Positions 15,984-23,976 of a stretch of 64,000 nt of DNA are shown here, one piece after another. A model generated the notes under the pieces. It saw only the letters and a list, made by a program, of their open reading frames with translations. It was not told where the DNA came from and did not search any database. Each line of letters begins with the position of its first letter. Position 1 is the first letter of the stretch. The stretch is from positions 62,001 through 126,000 of the forward strand of contig JAZPZI010000027.1 of assembly GCA_045544615.1 (NCBI GenBank). The letters run 5' to 3'. The DNA comes from CAKSFT01 sp045544615. GTDB taxonomy: Bacteria > Bacillota > Clostridia > UBA1381. A program made the position numbers and the translations under genes.

Positions 15984-16466
15984 ATGAAAAACAAAAGTAG
16001 AATTGCCTTTATAGTCTATGGCGCAGCAATTTGCTCGCTATATGTGATTTTAACATTTATTTCGCATATTTTCGGACTTGATAGCGGTGTCATACAACTA
16101 AGGTTATCCGAGGCCCTTGTTGCGATGGTGGCATTTACGCCTGCTGCTATTCCCGGTCTTGCAATAGGTTGCCTTCTTTCGAATTTTTTGATGGGCTCTG
16201 TGTTCATCGATGTAATATTCGGAAGTGTTGCAACATTGATTGGTGCATATTTCGGATATAAATTAAGAAAACACAAACTACTTCTGTTTTTGCCGAATAT
16301 AGTTGCAAATACAGTGATTGTGCCATTGATATTGGCGTATGCCTATAATATCGGTCAGGCATGGTGGTACATGACATTGACGGTTGGAATAGGTGAGATT
16401 TTATCCTGTGGTGTTTTTGGGTATTTTTTGTTGAAAAGTTTAGAAAAAAGTAAAATAAAGATTTGA
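15984..16466 (+). CDS. queT: QueT-family queuosine precursor transporter
   Basis: Predicted substrate-specific (S) component of an ECF-type importer for preQ1 or a related precursor of queuosine. The 160-aa protein has five to six hydrophobic segments; after the first come the typical GVIQLRLSEAL and PAAIPGLAIGCLLSN motifs and later GIGEILSCG. The start at 15984 is fixed by AGGGAG at 15969-15974, inside the preQ1 riboswitch; longer in-frame starts would read through the riboswitch. No ECF ATPases are nearby, so shared modules elsewhere are likely. Confidence 0.92.
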   Translation: MKNKSRIAFIVYGAAICSLYVILTFISHIFGLDSGVIQLRLSEALVAMVAFTPAAIPGLAIGCLLSNFLMGSVFIDVIFGSVATLIGAYFGYKLRKHKLLLFLPNIVANTVIVPLILAYAYNIGQAWWYMTLTVGIGEILSCGVFGYFLLKSLEKSKIKI

Positions 16467-16498
16467 AAAAAGGTCGCAACTTTCGTTGCGACCTTTTT
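16467..16498. terminator. Two-way terminator between queT and tRNA-Arg
   Basis: A perfect 14-bp stem (16467-16480 with 16485-16498) around TTTC containing GGTCGCAAC/GTTGCGACC. The last T at 16498 is also the complement of the A of the tRNA CCA end, so the terminator directly abuts the tRNA on the - strand. Confidence 0.93.
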
Positions 16499-16572
16499 GG
16501 CACCCCCGACGCGAGTCGAACGCGTGACTAGCCCTTAGGAGGGGCTTGTTATATCCACTTAACTACAGGGGC
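16498..16572 (-). tRNA. tRNA-Arg(CCU)
   Basis: Cloverleaf on the - strand: acceptor GCCCCTG with CGGGGGT, D-stem GTTA/TAAC, anticodon stem AGCCC/GGGCT around CTCCTAA (anticodon CCT, reading AGG), T-arm ACGCG TTCGACT CGCGT. Discriminator G and an encoded CCA end at 16498-16500. 72 nt plus CCA. Confidence 0.96.
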
Positions 16573-16588
16573 GTTTCATAATGATTGT

Positions 16589-16617
16589 ATTCTACCATAC
16601 TTTTTTGGAATTTTCAA
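16589..16617 (-). promoter_or_regulatory. tRNA-Arg promoter
   Basis: On the - strand, TTGAAA (16617-16612) and TAGAAT (16594-16589) with a 17-bp spacer, 16 nt before the tRNA 5' end. Confidence 0.8.
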
Positions 16618-16664
16618 GTGCAAATGAGAAATATTACAAGATTGATACAAATTTATAATATATA

Positions 16665-16693
16665 TTGCAGTCTTTTAAATTATATGATATTAT
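16665..16693 (+). promoter_or_regulatory. Promoter of the 605-aa SLH protein gene
   Basis: TTGCAG (16665-16670) and TATTAT (16688-16693) with a 17-bp spacer; 35 nt before the start codon. Confidence 0.7.
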
Positions 16694-16728
16694 ATAAACA
16701 AGATATTGTATTCTCAGGAGGGATTTAG

Positions 16729-18546
16729 ATGAAAAAACTACTTTGTGCAGTACTTTCAGCGACAATGCTCATGTCCGGTGCGGTTGTTGTAAATGCTGAA
16801 AAAACCTTTACAGACTTAGACGAAGCACCTTGGGCTGAGTCGTACATACTTGAAATGGCCGAGATGGGATTTATTTCGGGTTACAGTGACAAAACATTTA
16901 AACCTAATAAAGATGTTTCTCACTTAGAAGGTCTTGTACTTTTCTCAAGAGCGATGGGTTCAAACAGTGATGCTATGGAGAAGGTTATAGAATTTGCTAT
17001 TGATGAGTACGGTGACATTGTAGATGAATATAATCTCTCATTTGGTAAAAAAGAAGTTTGTTTCCTCCTTTATAGAGGTGCACTTGCTGTTGACGAGCTT
17101 GATAGCTATATTGCACCTGAAATTGCAAACGAGCCTATGAAGAGACATGAGGCTGCAATTATCATAACAAAGGCAATGTCAGGGGAAAAGGAAGCAAAGG
17201 CTGAGTTACTTTTGGACCTTTCATATGAAGACACAAAAGAAATCCCGGCAAAAGCAACCAAGTATGTTTATTATGTTACAAAAAAAGGCATAATGAACGG
17301 TGTCAGCGGAAATCTCTTCTCACCAAATACTAATGTAAAAAGAAGTCAGATTGCTGTTATGCTCTCAAGAGCAGTTGACCAGATGGGCATTTCGTTTATC
17401 GAGACAATGCTCACAGAGGTTGTAACAACTGATGGTTTGGTTGTTACAGCAGACGGTGAATTTGAATATACCGAAAATACAAAAATGTGCCTTGCGGGTA
17501 AAGAAGCAGCTGCGAGCACAATGCCAAAGAATGTTTCTGCGATGTTAGTTCTTGTACGTGATGAGTTGGTGTTTGTTGACACATACGAAAGCACATCACC
17601 TGAGACTGTAAGCGGTATCTTTAAAGAACATTTTACAACAAACGATGTTTTAAGTGTTCAGGTAAAGGAAACAGGTGCTGCAGAGTATGAATACTATGAG
17701 TGCGCAAAAGAAATTGTTGTTTCAAGAAATGGTGAAGAAGCAACTGTTTTTGAACTTGATGATGGTGACTATGTAACACTCACAGTAAAAGATGGAATTG
17801 TTATTGCAATTTCAGCTGAACAGAAGACAAAAATAATTGAGAATGCTATAGTTGAAGAAATCAGATTTGATGACGAAGTTATACTCAAAATTTCTCACGG
17901 TGATTTTGAATATGATGGTATGGAATTTGTAGTTTCGGATAATGTCAGAGTTGCAAAGCGTAATGCAGAAGCTGAACTTTCAGATATACTCCGTGGAGAT
18001 AAAGTTACAATCACAACTGAATACGGTAAGGTAACAAAGATTGCTGCATCTTCTGTAAAGAGATCTGTTTCAGGTGTAATCAAAGAAATCCATATTTCTG
18101 CAAATCCTTACTTGATAATTGACATAAACGGCGATGTAGACAAGTACGACATCCCTGCAAATGTTGATATTGTAGTAAATGAAGCTGCAGGTACAATATA
18201 TGATTTCAGAATTTCTGATTCTGTTAAACTTACAATTGAAAGTCAGGCTTTAACAAGCATAACTGTTACATCTTCACCTGCATCGATAAAGAGTATTTCT
18301 AACGGTGTTGTAACAGCAAAAAATGTTTCATTCGGCGAAATCAAGGTTGAGTATGACGATAATGGTGTTACACGTGAAGAAACTATAAAAATTAAAGATC
18401 AGAATGGTAGAGTTTCTGTTAATGTAGTTGGTTCTGACGGTAATTCTATGAAGGTAGCCAACATTGATGAAGGAGATGTTGTTTCAGTTCGTGGTAGCAT
18501 TATAAATGGAGTATTTTATGCTTCACTTATAGTTATTGAAGGTTAA
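16729..18546 (+). CDS. SLH-domain envelope protein
   Basis: Secreted surface protein of 605 aa. A signal peptide (cut near VNA-EK, residue 23) is followed by three SLH repeats over about residues 25-220, the first and third well formed (AEMGFISGYSDKTFKPN; KGIMNGVSGNLFSPN) and the middle one degenerate. The rest (220-605) is beta-strand-rich and repetitive in character (ITVT, KVTIT, LTIE patterns), suggesting Ig-like or small beta domains; I recognise no enzyme motif. AGGAGGG before the ATG. The gene stands alone between its promoter and a hairpin terminator. Confidence 0.85.
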   Translation: MKKLLCAVLSATMLMSGAVVVNAEKTFTDLDEAPWAESYILEMAEMGFISGYSDKTFKPNKDVSHLEGLVLFSRAMGSNSDAMEKVIEFAIDEYGDIVDEYNLSFGKKEVCFLLYRGALAVDELDSYIAPEIANEPMKRHEAAIIITKAMSGEKEAKAELLLDLSYEDTKEIPAKATKYVYYVTKKGIMNGVSGNLFSPNTNVKRSQIAVMLSRAVDQMGISFIETMLTEVVTTDGLVVTADGEFEYTENTKMCLAGKEAAASTMPKNVSAMLVLVRDELVFVDTYESTSPETVSGIFKEHFTTNDVLSVQVKETGAAEYEYYECAKEIVVSRNGEEATVFELDDGDYVTLTVKDGIVIAISAEQKTKIIENAIVEEIRFDDEVILKISHGDFEYDGMEFVVSDNVRVAKRNAEAELSDILRGDKVTITTEYGKVTKIAASSVKRSVSGVIKEIHISANPYLIIDINGDVDKYDIPANVDIVVNEAAGTIYDFRISDSVKLTIESQALTSITVTSSPASIKSISNGVVTAKNVSFGEIKVEYDDNGVTREETIKIKDQNGRVSVNVVGSDGNSMKVANIDEGDVVSVRGSIINGVFYASLIVIEG

Positions 18547-18553
18547 TTATTTA

Positions 18554-18615
18554 AAGGGACTTGAGGACATGGCATCGGGCAAAACGCCCGATGCCACCTT
18601 TTCAGTCCTTTTTTG
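18554..18615 (+). terminator. Compound terminator after the SLH protein gene
   Basis: A perfect 11-bp inner stem TGGCATCGGGC/GCCCGATGCCA (18570-18596), outer partial pairing of AAAGGGACT with AGTCCTTTTT, then TTTTTT. Unusually long for a terminator, but the T run supports that role. Confidence 0.8.
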
Positions 18616-18630
18616 ATAAAGGAGATTCAG

Positions 18631-19794
18631 ATGAAGTTTTTGAAAAATAAAAGTACTTTTCTTTATGTTTTTCTTTTAGCAGTATTGCTCGTAGTTGTTT
18701 ACAAGCTTATTGACCATGTTGATAGCCTGTGGTGGGGAATAAAGAGAATTTTTGCTGCATTGAGTCCGTTTATTGTTGGTGCAGTAATTGCATATATCTT
18801 AAACAGACCCTGTAAATTTTTTGCAAGGCTTTACTCGAAATCAAAATGGAAATTTATAAGCAAGAATAACTATGGACTTGGAATATTCACTGTTTATGCA
18901 ATAATTGTTATATTGTTTGTTCTTGCAATAAGACTTATTGTTCCGGCACTTTACAATAACGTTAAAGACCTTTTTGCAAACCTTCCGATGTATGCAGAAA
19001 GAGCACTTGTTCTTGTAAATGAGTGGCAGGCAAGACTTGGAATTTCGATTATTAACACTGAAACAATATCATTCCCGAATGCGGTTAAATACTTTATTAA
19101 GGAAGTTGATCTGTCCCAGTTTGGCAAATATGCAGAGGGAATAATTACAGCAACATCAGGACTTATCAATGTATTTATAGCATTGATAGTGTCTGTCTAC
19201 ATCTGCATTGACAAGGAAAGGATTGAGTCGGGTGCAAAGCGTATCACCTCAATTATTTTTCTAAAAGATAAAGCTGATAGTATTTTCAGGTATGTTGCAA
19301 AGGTTGATGATATTTTCAGTAAATACATCTATTGTAAGCTTTTAGAAGCATCGATGGTAGCTATAATCTCCACAGTGGTTTTAGCCGTAATGGGAGTAAA
19401 ATATTCATTATTTTTAGGTATAATGATTGGACTATTTAATTTTATCCCGTATTTCGGTTCAATAATTGCAAGTGTTATAGCTGTTATCATTACAGCTTTT
19501 TCGACTGGTATTTTCACGGCTATTTGGGTTTTGGTTGTACTTCTGGTAATTGAACAGATTGACGGAAATTTTATTGGCCCGAAGATTATAGGGGATAGCT
19601 TAAATATGAGACCGATACTAGTTTTATTTGCTGTAACTGTCGGTGGTGCACTTTTTGGGATGATTGGACTATTGCTTTCGGTGCCGATATTTATTATAAT
19701 TAAAATGATGATTGACGATTGGTTATCTGACAGAGAGTCAAGGCTTGCAAAAGCAAAGCCTGAGTCAAAAACTACAAACAAAGAGGGTGAATGA
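18631..19794 (+). CDS. AI-2E family (PerM/YdbO-type) transporter
   Basis: Integral membrane protein of 387 aa with about eight hydrophobic segments: two near the N-terminus, a soluble amphipathic middle (about residues 95-150), and five or six in the C-terminal half including LFNFIPYFGSIIASV, IEQIDGNFIGPKIIG and GLLLSVPIFIIIK, all typical of the family. Members export diverse small molecules or ions; the AI-2 name should not be taken literally. Start 18631 is set by AAAGGAG at 18618-18624. The next gene begins 1 bp after its stop. Confidence 0.88.
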   Translation: MKFLKNKSTFLYVFLLAVLLVVVYKLIDHVDSLWWGIKRIFAALSPFIVGAVIAYILNRPCKFFARLYSKSKWKFISKNNYGLGIFTVYAIIVILFVLAIRLIVPALYNNVKDLFANLPMYAERALVLVNEWQARLGISIINTETISFPNAVKYFIKEVDLSQFGKYAEGIITATSGLINVFIALIVSVYICIDKERIESGAKRITSIIFLKDKADSIFRYVAKVDDIFSKYIYCKLLEASMVAIISTVVLAVMGVKYSLFLGIMIGLFNFIPYFGSIIASVIAVIITAFSTGIFTAIWVLVVLLVIEQIDGNFIGPKIIGDSLNMRPILVLFAVTVGGALFGMIGLLLSVPIFIIIKMMIDDWLSDRESRLAKAKPESKTTNKEGE

Positions 19795-19795
19795 T

Positions 19796-21010
19796 TTGAA
19801 AATTGCGGTAATCGGCGGTGGTGCATCAGGTATTATGGCAGCAATTTCTGCTGCAAGAAACGGTGCTGATGTTACAATCTACGAACGCTTCGACCGTATT
19901 GGGAAAAAGATTCTTGCTACAGGAAACGGCAGATGTAATCTGACAAATATATACGCCGACAAATGCAATTATCACGGTTTGAATCCTGACTTTGTTGATG
20001 ATGTAATCGGCGAATTCTGGGTAGACAAAACTCTTGAATTGTTTGAAGAAATTGGACTCCTCTATAAAGTCGAGGATGAGGGAAAGGTTTATCCATATTC
20101 GAATCAAGCCGCATCTGTACTGGATGTTTTGAGGTTTGAAATCGAAAGACTTGGTGTAAATATTGAATTTGGCTTTGAAGTGAAGTCTGTACAGGCTGAA
20201 AAATCAGGATTTTTTGTTAAATCCTACGATAACAGAAAAAGTTATGCTGATAAAGTAATAGTTGCAACGGGCGGAAAGGCGTCACCTGCACTTGGTTCAA
20301 ACGGCAGCGGTTATCCGATTTTAGAAAGCTTTGGTCATAAACTCACCAAACTCAATCCTTCGCTTGTTCAACTCAAACTAAAGGGTAGTGAATTAAAGCC
20401 ACTCAATGGCCTTAAACTTGATGGGGAATTAACATTGAAAATAAATGGAGATATTGAAAAGACTGAAAAGGGTGAAATTCTCTTTACCGATTATGGCATA
20501 TCGGGTCCGGTGGTTTTCTCGCTTTCTGCACTTGCAGGACGAGCTGAAAATGCGATAATTTCTATTGATATGATGCCAGATTATTCAAAGTCCGATATAG
20601 AGAGAATCCTAAAATCACACCGAGATGTGATGACAAATGTTGAAGATTTATTTTGCGGAGTTCTTCCTAAAAGAATTGGTCAGGTTTTGATTAAAAACTC
20701 GATTTCAAAGAAAATGAATGAAGATATTAAAACAGTAACAGATGCTGAAATATCCACAATAAGTCAAAAAACTAAAGCATTTTTAGTTGAGGTTGAAGGG
20801 ACAATGTCCTGGAATAATGCTCAGGTTACAGCAGGCGGAATTGATGTGAGAGATTTTTCCTCAAAAACATTTGAATCAAAGCTCAAAAAAGGCATTTTTG
20901 CAACAGGCGAGGTTTTGGATATCGACGGAGATTGCGGAGGCTATAATCTTCAGTGGGCGTGGTCGAGCGGATTTGTTGCAGGATTGAGCGCATCGGGTGG
21001 AGTGTTATGA
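19796..21010 (+). CDS. HI0933/BaiN-family flavoprotein (NAD(P)/FAD-dependent oxidoreductase)
   Basis: The 404-aa protein has an N-terminal FAD motif IAVIGGGASGIMAA, the family signature GRCNLTN near residue 45, VATGGKASPALGS and a C-terminal ATGEVLDIDGDCGGYNLQWAWSSG. Reaction unknown; the BaiN name from bile-acid bacteria does not prove that activity. The start is TTG 19796 with GAGGGTGA upstream; longer starts would overlap the permease gene and add no family residues. Its stop overlaps the next ATG (ATGA), so the two flavoproteins are translationally coupled. Confidence 0.88.
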   Translation: MKIAVIGGGASGIMAAISAARNGADVTIYERFDRIGKKILATGNGRCNLTNIYADKCNYHGLNPDFVDDVIGEFWVDKTLELFEEIGLLYKVEDEGKVYPYSNQAASVLDVLRFEIERLGVNIEFGFEVKSVQAEKSGFFVKSYDNRKSYADKVIVATGGKASPALGSNGSGYPILESFGHKLTKLNPSLVQLKLKGSELKPLNGLKLDGELTLKINGDIEKTEKGEILFTDYGISGPVVFSLSALAGRAENAIISIDMMPDYSKSDIERILKSHRDVMTNVEDLFCGVLPKRIGQVLIKNSISKKMNEDIKTVTDAEISTISQKTKAFLVEVEGTMSWNNAQVTAGGIDVRDFSSKTFESKLKKGIFATGEVLDIDGDCGGYNLQWAWSSGFVAGLSASGGVL

Positions 21011-22575
21011 TTAGAATAGATAACATTAAGGTGTATCCGCCGGATACGCTTTCACATGATATGATTGCAAAACGATTAGGTATTGACGAAAAAAGGATAA
21101 TAAGTTATACTGTATTTAAGCGCTCGGTTGATGCCAGAAAAAAGAGTGATGTTCACTATGTCTATACTGTTGATGCTATAATTGAGGATGAAAAAAGCAT
21201 TAAAAATGCAAAAGTTGTTTCCGATGAAAAGTATGGCTTTCCAAAAGGGAGAACATTAGAAAACCGTCCGCTTATTGTGGGGAGTGGCCCGTCGGGTCTG
21301 TTTGCGGCATTGATGCTTGCTGAAGCCGGATATAAGCCTGTTTTAATTGAGCAAGGTCAGGATGTTGACAAGCGTACAGAGCTTGTTAAGAAGTTTTGGT
21401 CTGACGGAAAACTGAATCCTCTTACAAATGTTCAGTTTGGCGAGGGAGGTGCCGGAACATTTTCTGACGGTAAACTCAATACCGGCATTAAAAATATTCG
21501 CTGTAGACGGGTTTTAGAGGAATTTGTGCGGTTCGGTGCGCCGGATAATATCCTATATGAGGCAAAACCTCATGTTGGAACCGATTATTTGACTAAAATC
21601 GTAAAAGGAATAAGGGAACGAATTATTGAATGTGGCGGCGAGGTTCGGTTTGGAAACCGACTTATCGATATATCTATTGATAACGGCAAAGTATGTGGAG
21701 CTGAAATCGAAAACAACGATGGGGTGTATCATTTTAAAACCGATGACATCATTCTTTGCATCGGTCACAGTGCTCATTCTACATTTAAAATGCTTCATAA
21801 AAAGAATATTTCAATGCAAAAGAAGGCTTTTTCTGTTGGTGTCAGAATTGAACATAAACAGGAAATGATAAACAAATCTCAGTACGGAGAAAAATGTAAC
21901 CTTTTTCCAAATGCTGATTATAAGCTTGCAGTTCACTTAAAAGACGGAAGAGGCGTTTATACATTCTGTATGTGCCCGGGTGGATTTGTTGTAAATTCAG
22001 CATCGGACGAAGAAACGATTGTAACTAACGGAATGAGTTATTTTGATCGCTCTGGCGAGAATGCAAACAGTGCAGTTCTGGTAAGTGTTTTGCCTGATGA
22101 TATTCCGTCAAAACATCCACTCTCAGGGATTGATTTTCAAAAAGAAATAGAGAAAAAAGCATATATTTCAGGCGGTGGGAACTATATTGTTCCATGCCAG
22201 AAGGTTGGAGAATTTCTTGGAATAAAAAAAGATGCATCATATCCTGAGGTTTTACCGACAGTAAAACCCGGTGTAAAATATTGTGATATTTCAGAAATTT
22301 TCCCGGAATTTATAGTTAAGTCACTAAAGGAGGCTTTGCCACTTTTAGATAGAAAGCTTGAGGGTTTTGCAAATCCTGAAGCGGTTTTATCAGCACCTGA
22401 GACAAGGAGTTCGTCGCCGGTTACGGTTTTAAGAGATAGGGAATCTTTAGAATCGGTATCGGTAAGAGGATTATACCCTTGCGGTGAGGGTGCGGGGTAT
22501 GCCGGAGGCATTATGTCTGCGGCTGTAGATGGAATAAAATGCGCAGAAGCAGTTATTAAATTTAAGGAGGAATAA
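21007..22575 (+). CDS. FAD-dependent dehydrogenase of the COG2509 type
   Basis: Large uncharacterised flavoprotein, 522 aa. An N-terminal domain (about 1-80) opens with MIRIDNIKVYPPD, then a FAD-binding site near residue 93 (LIVGSGPSGLFAALMLAEAG), the conserved QFGEGGAGTFSDGKLNT segment, and a C-terminal GLYPCGEGAGYAGGIMSAAVDG. The substrate is unknown. Start ATG 21007 overlaps the upstream TGA. The pairing of the two flavoprotein families suggests related electron-transfer chemistry, which is inference. Confidence 0.88.
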   Translation: MIRIDNIKVYPPDTLSHDMIAKRLGIDEKRIISYTVFKRSVDARKKSDVHYVYTVDAIIEDEKSIKNAKVVSDEKYGFPKGRTLENRPLIVGSGPSGLFAALMLAEAGYKPVLIEQGQDVDKRTELVKKFWSDGKLNPLTNVQFGEGGAGTFSDGKLNTGIKNIRCRRVLEEFVRFGAPDNILYEAKPHVGTDYLTKIVKGIRERIIECGGEVRFGNRLIDISIDNGKVCGAEIENNDGVYHFKTDDIILCIGHSAHSTFKMLHKKNISMQKKAFSVGVRIEHKQEMINKSQYGEKCNLFPNADYKLAVHLKDGRGVYTFCMCPGGFVVNSASDEETIVTNGMSYFDRSGENANSAVLVSVLPDDIPSKHPLSGIDFQKEIEKKAYISGGGNYIVPCQKVGEFLGIKKDASYPEVLPTVKPGVKYCDISEIFPEFIVKSLKEALPLLDRKLEGFANPEAVLSAPETRSSSPVTVLRDRESLESVSVRGLYPCGEGAGYAGGIMSAAVDGIKCAEAVIKFKEE

Positions 22576-22577
22576 AT

Positions 22578-23003
22578 ATGTTAAAAGGAATTAACCCGAT
22601 TTTGACACCCGATTTGTTGAAAATCCTGATGGAGATGGGGCATGGAGATGAGATTGTAATCTCTGACGGCAATTTTCCTGCATCAGCAATAGCAAAAAGA
22701 TTAGTTCGACTTGACGGATTAAATGTTCCTGAAGTTCTGGATGCAATACTTGAGGTTATGCCGCTTGACCAGTATGTGGAAAAGCAGGTTGCCTTGATGG
22801 AGGTTGTGCCGGGTGACAACTTCAAACCTGTAATCTGGGACACATACAAGGAGATTATTAAAAAGCATGAACCTGATGCTCAGATAGAGCACATTGAACG
22901 TTTTAAATACTATGACAGAGCAAGGGAAGCTTTCGCCGTTGTTTATACATCAGAACAGTCACAGTATGCTAATATTATATTAAAAAAAGGTTGCGTAATC
23001 TGA
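22578..23003 (+). CDS. RbsD/FucU-family sugar mutarotase-like protein
   Basis: The 141-aa protein has the FucU features: MLKGINPILTPDLLKILMEMGHGDEIVISDGNFP, with the histidine of GHGDE expected to be catalytic, then the YYDRAREAFAV segment and C-terminal YANIILKKG. Members interconvert alpha and beta anomers of fucose or ribose. No fucose or ribose genes are nearby, so the sugar is unknown. It is 2 bp after the dehydrogenase gene with AAGGAGG overlapping that stop. Confidence 0.87.
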   Translation: MLKGINPILTPDLLKILMEMGHGDEIVISDGNFPASAIAKRLVRLDGLNVPEVLDAILEVMPLDQYVEKQVALMEVVPGDNFKPVIWDTYKEIIKKHEPDAQIEHIERFKYYDRAREAFAVVYTSEQSQYANIILKKGCVI

Positions 23004-23017
23004 TAGGAGGAGAAAAA

Positions 23018-23455
23018 ATGAAAAGGATTTTAGTAGTCGTTTTGAGCTTGATGATCCTGACTTTATCATCAACAGCTGTTTTTGCGAGAGGTAAGGTAAG
23101 CATCGAATTGAACGGACAACCGTTTGTTTCCGATACCGAGCCATTTATTGAAAATAACAGAACATATGTGCCTGTAAGAGCAATATTTGAGGCGGTTGGT
23201 GCAAGTGTTACATGGGATGAAGAAAACAAAACTGCAATTATTGCAAGAATGAATGGAACACAGTTTAATCATGTAGCTTTGCAGGTTGGAAACGATTATG
23301 TATTTATCAATTCAGAAAAGGTTGCAGTCGATGCTCCGGCATTTATTGAAAATAACAGAACATATGTGCCGCTTGCTGTGATTATGAGAGCACTTGGTGA
23401 AGAAGTAGTTTGGGACGGTGCAACAAGCACGGTGAAAATTACATCAGATAACTAA
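23018..23455 (+). CDS. Secreted protein with copper-amine-oxidase N-terminal-like domains
   Basis: The 145-aa protein has a signal peptide (residues 1-24, cut after VFA) and two copies of the copper amine oxidase N-like domain, each with an NNRTYVP motif and a VxWD ending. These domains are common in surface proteins of Clostridia and Paenibacilli and do not bring oxidase activity. The start at 23018 follows AGGAGGAG. A 31-bp exact DNA repeat underlies the two domain copies. Last gene of the operon. Confidence 0.88.
   Translation: MKRILVVVLSLMILTLSSTAVFARGKVSIELNGQPFVSDTEPFIENNRTYVPVRAIFEAVGASVTWDEENKTAIIARMNGTQFNHVALQVGNDYVFINSEKVAVDAPAFIENNRTYVPLAVIMRALGEEVVWDGATSTVKITSDN
23142..23172 (+). 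repeat. 31-bp exact internal repeat, copy 1
   Basis: Identical to 23340-23370 and in the same reading frame, coding for FIENNRTYVP in each of the two domains. Confidence 0.9.
23340..23370 (+). repeat. 31-bp exact internal repeat, copy 2
   Basis: Second copy of the 31-bp segment at 23142-23172; flanking domain sequence has diverged while this segment has not. Confidence 0.9.
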
Positions 23456-23460
23456 CAAAT

Positions 23461-23490
23461 AAAAAAGCACTTCTGTTGAAGTGCTTTTTT
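23461..23490 (+). terminator. Terminator of the permease-flavoprotein-FucU operon
   Basis: Perfect 13-bp stem AAAAAAGCACTTC (23461-23473) with its complement (23478-23490) around TGTT, ending in TTTTTT. Confidence 0.93.
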
Positions 23491-23507
23491 GGTGCGGATA
23501 ACAGGAC
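23487..23507. repeat. Direct repeat copy of the tRNA-Leu 3' end
   Basis: The 21 bp here are identical and in the same orientation to 23692-23712, which covers the CCA end and acceptor/T-arm part of the tRNA-Leu gene. The rest of the tRNA is absent beyond it. The two copies are 205 bp apart. Direct duplication of a tRNA 3' end is what site-specific integration at a tRNA leaves behind. Confidence 0.8.
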
Positions 23508-23650
23508 CAAGCCGCCTTTGGCATCTTGACTGCTCAACGACCGCTCGCTATTGTTCGCAGTACCCGTTTCGCACCAACTTTGCTAAAAACGGTTATCAAC
23601 CGTTTTCTTAACGCTTCGTTGCCTTCTTAAGGTTCAAGTCCAATTATCCG
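23491..23650. other. Non-coding element with tRNA-Leu-like inverted ends
   Basis: The left end CGGATAACAGGAC (23495-23507) and the right end GTCCAATTATCCG (23638-23650) are inverted repeats with 11 of 13 pairs. The right end, with the preceding GGTTCAA, is an inverted near-copy of the tRNA-Leu T-arm and acceptor. Inside lies a perfect AAAACGGTT/AACCGTTTT hairpin (23586-23606). No gene is visible. The T-stem of the + strand copy cannot pair, so it is not a working tRNA. Possibly a small palindromic element or integration scar. Confidence 0.55.
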
Positions 23651-23695
23651 TTAAAAAATAAAACACGGAGTACCCAAATGGATACCCCGTATTTT
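23651..23695 (-). terminator. tRNA-Leu terminator
   Basis: On the - strand a 16-bp stem with several G-T pairs (23695-23680 with 23675-23660) is followed by a T-rich tract complementary to the A run at 23653-23663. It begins at the tRNA CCA end. Confidence 0.8.
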
Positions 23696-23781
23696 GGTGC
23701 GGATAACAGGACTTGAACCTGCATGAAATTGCTTTCACATGGACCTGAACCATGCGCGTCTGCCAATTCCGCCATATCCGC
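23695..23781 (-). tRNA. tRNA-Leu(CAG)
   Basis: Class II tRNA on the - strand: acceptor GCGGATA/TATCCGC, anticodon stem CATGG/CCATG around TTCAGGT (anticodon CAG, reading CUG), a long variable arm typical of leucine tRNAs, T-arm GCAGG TTCAAGT CCTGT, discriminator A and encoded CCA (23695-23697). 84 nt plus CCA. Confidence 0.96.
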
Positions 23782-23800
23782 AAAGAATTAATGCTCTAAT

Positions 23801-23829
23801 ATATTATCACAGTTTTTATATTTAGTCAA
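23801..23829 (-). promoter_or_regulatory. tRNA-Leu promoter
   Basis: On the - strand, TTGACT (23829-23824) and TAATAT (23806-23801) with a 17-bp spacer, about 20 nt before the tRNA. Confidence 0.75.
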
Positions 23830-23880
23830 GTCTGTTTTTTAGAAATTAGTTTTACAATTTTATTTAATTTTTAAAATATA

Positions 23881-23909
23881 TTGAACAAATATTTTTTTCG
23901 TGATATAAT
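23881..23909 (+). promoter_or_regulatory. Promoter of the 23977-26496 gene group
   Basis: TTGAAC (23881-23886) and TATAAT (23904-23909) with a 17-bp spacer and an extended -10 TG at 23901-23902. Confidence 0.85.
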
Positions 23910-23976
23910 TGATGTGTACAGATTTTTTATAAGTAAAAAATTATCAAACCAAAATACATAAAGGATGGTTTTCAAA

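Noticed and set aside
23494..23650. A second tRNA gene on the + strand
   Set aside because: Only the acceptor-like ends and a GTTCAAG loop are present; the T-stem cannot pair and there are no D or anticodon arms.
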